Shown here in pieces: positions 63,034-64,000 of a stretch of DNA of 64,000 nucleotides. The notes under the pieces are model-generated. The model saw only the letters and a program-made list of their open reading frames with translations. It made no database searches and was not told the DNA's origin. Both the position numbers and the translations under genes were made by a program. This DNA is from CAWJLE01 sp963843645. GTDB lineage: Bacteria > Chloroflexota > Anaerolineae > DAOTYC01. The stretch's first letter is position 1, and every line of letters starts with the position of its first letter. The stretch lies in NCBI GenBank assembly GCA_963843645.1, contig CAWJLE010000006.1:124001-188000 (forward strand), written 5' to 3'.

Positions 63034-63062
63034 TTGCGTTCCGGTCTTTGTAGCGTTATAAT
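63034..63062 (+). promoter_or_regulatory. Putative promoter of glnS
   Basis: TTGCGT (63034-63039) and TATAAT (63057-63062) are 17 bases apart, about 60 bases before the ATG at 63123. Confidence 0.65.
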
Positions 63063-63122
63063 CACGCGTCAGAACCAAGCCAAACGTCGCGGCAACTATC
63101 GTCGACATCGGGGAGAAGATGA

Positions 63123-64000
63123 ATGAGTAATGACGTACCGGAAGACAGGGCCGCAAGTTCGGTCATGGATGGTGCCGCCTCCGAAGCGGCGTCGCTCGAT
63201 TTCATTCGCAAGGCGGTAATAGAAGACATAAAATCGGGTCGATTTGGCGAGCGCGTGCAGACCCGATTCCCGCCGGAGCCCAATGGCTATCTCCACATCG
63301 GCCACGCCAAGGCCATGAGCATCGATTTCGGCGTCGCGGCCGAGTTCGGCGGGCGATGCAATTTGCGCTTCGACGACACTAACCCGACGAAGGAAGAGGT
63401 CGGAATACGTCGACGCCATCCAGGAGGACATCCACTGGCTGGGCGTACGACTGGGGCGACGGGCTGTTCTACGCCTCGGATTACTACGAGCAGATGTACG
63501 AGTTCGCCGTCAAGCTGATCCGGAAGGGCAAGGCTTACGTCTGCGACCTGAGCGAGGACGAGGTCCGCGAGTATCGCGGCACGCTGACCGAGCCGGGCAG
63601 AGACAGCCCCTATCGCGACCGCTCCATCGAAGAGAACCTGGACCTGTTCCAGCGCATGCGCGCCGGCGAATTCCCGGACGGGGCGCGCACGCTCCGCGCC
63701 AAGATCGACATGGCTTCGCCCAACATCAACATGCGCGACCCGGTCATGTACCGCATCCGGCACGCCACGCATCACCGCACCGGCGACACGTGGTGCATCT
63801 ACCCGATGTACGATTTCGCGCACGGCCAGTCGGATTCCATCGAGGGCGTCACGCATTCGCTGTGCGACCTGGAATTACGAGGACCACCGTCCGCTGTACG
63901 ACTGGTTCCTGGACGAACTGGAAATCTACCATCCGCGGCAGATCGAGTTCGCCCGCCTCAACATGACCTACACGATGCTCAGCAAGCGCAGGCTCATCCA
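63123..64000 (+). pseudogene. glnS: Glutaminyl-tRNA synthetase, 5' part, three frame breaks
   Basis: The first about 290 residues of GlnRS, cut by the window end. The Class I signature Y-L-H-I-G-H-A-K-A lies near residue 57 and C-N-L-R-F-D-D-T-N-P-T-K-E near 80. D-F-A-H-G-Q-S-D-S-I-E-G-V-T-H-S-L-C and, at the very end, T-M-L-S-K-R-R-L (KMSKS-like) follow. +1 breaks lie near 63404, 63446 and 63875; conserved sequence resumes immediately after each. For a conserved synthetase this argues for sequence errors, not decay. It charges tRNA-Gln with glutamine. It has a promoter upstream and no operon partner in view. Confidence 0.88.

Larger units (their letters stand above)
62741..63122. other. 382-base divergent gap with a giant inverted repeat
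   Basis: This gap separates the hemerythrin and glnS starts. It contains a 54-bp inverted repeat at 62890-63022 and the glnS promoter. No gene was found. The hemerythrin promoter was not identified. Confidence 0.6.

Noticed and set aside
1..64000. CRISPR array, rRNA, tRNA, prophage or transposon
   Set aside because: I saw no regularly spaced direct repeats, rRNA or tRNA signature, integrase, transposase or phage structural gene.

Overview
This 64 kb window is GC-rich DNA (roughly 60-65 % by eye) that looks like a chromosomal piece of an uncultured Chloroflexota bacterium of the Anaerolineae type. That placement is inference. It rests on tandem secreted beta-propeller proteins, many very large integral-membrane sugar-transfer-like proteins, the scpB / pseudouridine synthase / cmk / DUF512 run, AmaP, DUF3309 and CsbD small proteins, and frequent GTG and TTG starts. 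No rRNA, tRNA, CRISPR array, transposase or phage module was seen.

Layout. (1) 1-8.9 kb: end of a surface protein, a NIPSNAP protein, then three secreted beta-propeller proteins in a row (7 FG-GAP blades; PQQ-like; 28 Reg_prop blades arranged as 14 + 14). (2) 9.0-13.0 kb: a tightly overlapping housekeeping operon scpB - rluB-like - cmk - DUF512. (3) 13.0-14.4 kb: a lipoprotein and an AmaP envelope protein. (4) 14.4-31.1 kb: a + strand surface-glycan block with a DegT-type sugar aminotransferase (frameshifted), a sugar N-formyltransferase-like enzyme, a GT2 polyprenol-phosphate sugar synthase and six large polytopic GT39/GT87/PTPS-related proteins, several sharing a C-terminal beta-sandwich domain. 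(5) 31.2-33.9 kb: a MetH-activation-like protein, DedA, and TerC preceded by a clear yybP-ykoY (Mn2+) riboswitch with an overlapping terminator. (6) 33.9-39.3 kb: a three-gene minus-strand operon of further PTPS-related membrane proteins. (7) 39.4-45.4 kb: a FadR-type regulator with promoter and palindromic operator, heading a rhamnose-type sugar ABC transporter operon. (8) 45.4-54.1 kb: YihY, a set of tiny envelope/stress proteins, a soluble three-GAF histidine kinase with two response regulators, ChaB and a GH13 enzyme. (9) 54.1-64 kb: YitT, a membrane-anchored gingipain-like (C25) protein, a low-GC Nmad2 gene, an M28 peptidase, a hydrolase, a GT39 protein, a hemerythrin and the start of glnS.

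How it fits together. Activated and N-formylated amino sugars from the aminotransferase / formyltransferase pair could be loaded on lipid carriers by the GT2 enzyme and moved by the polytopic transferases onto envelope polymers or secreted proteins. This is a hypothesis. The sugar transporter and the GH13 enzyme add carbohydrate uptake and glucan metabolism.

Two cautions. Seven genes contain about sixteen single-base reading-frame breaks, including three in glnS, and most are +1 insertions; they look more like sequencing or assembly errors than real pseudogenes. Several gene ends carry long, nearly perfect hairpins (16-54 bp stems), each with its own sequence, which is unusual.
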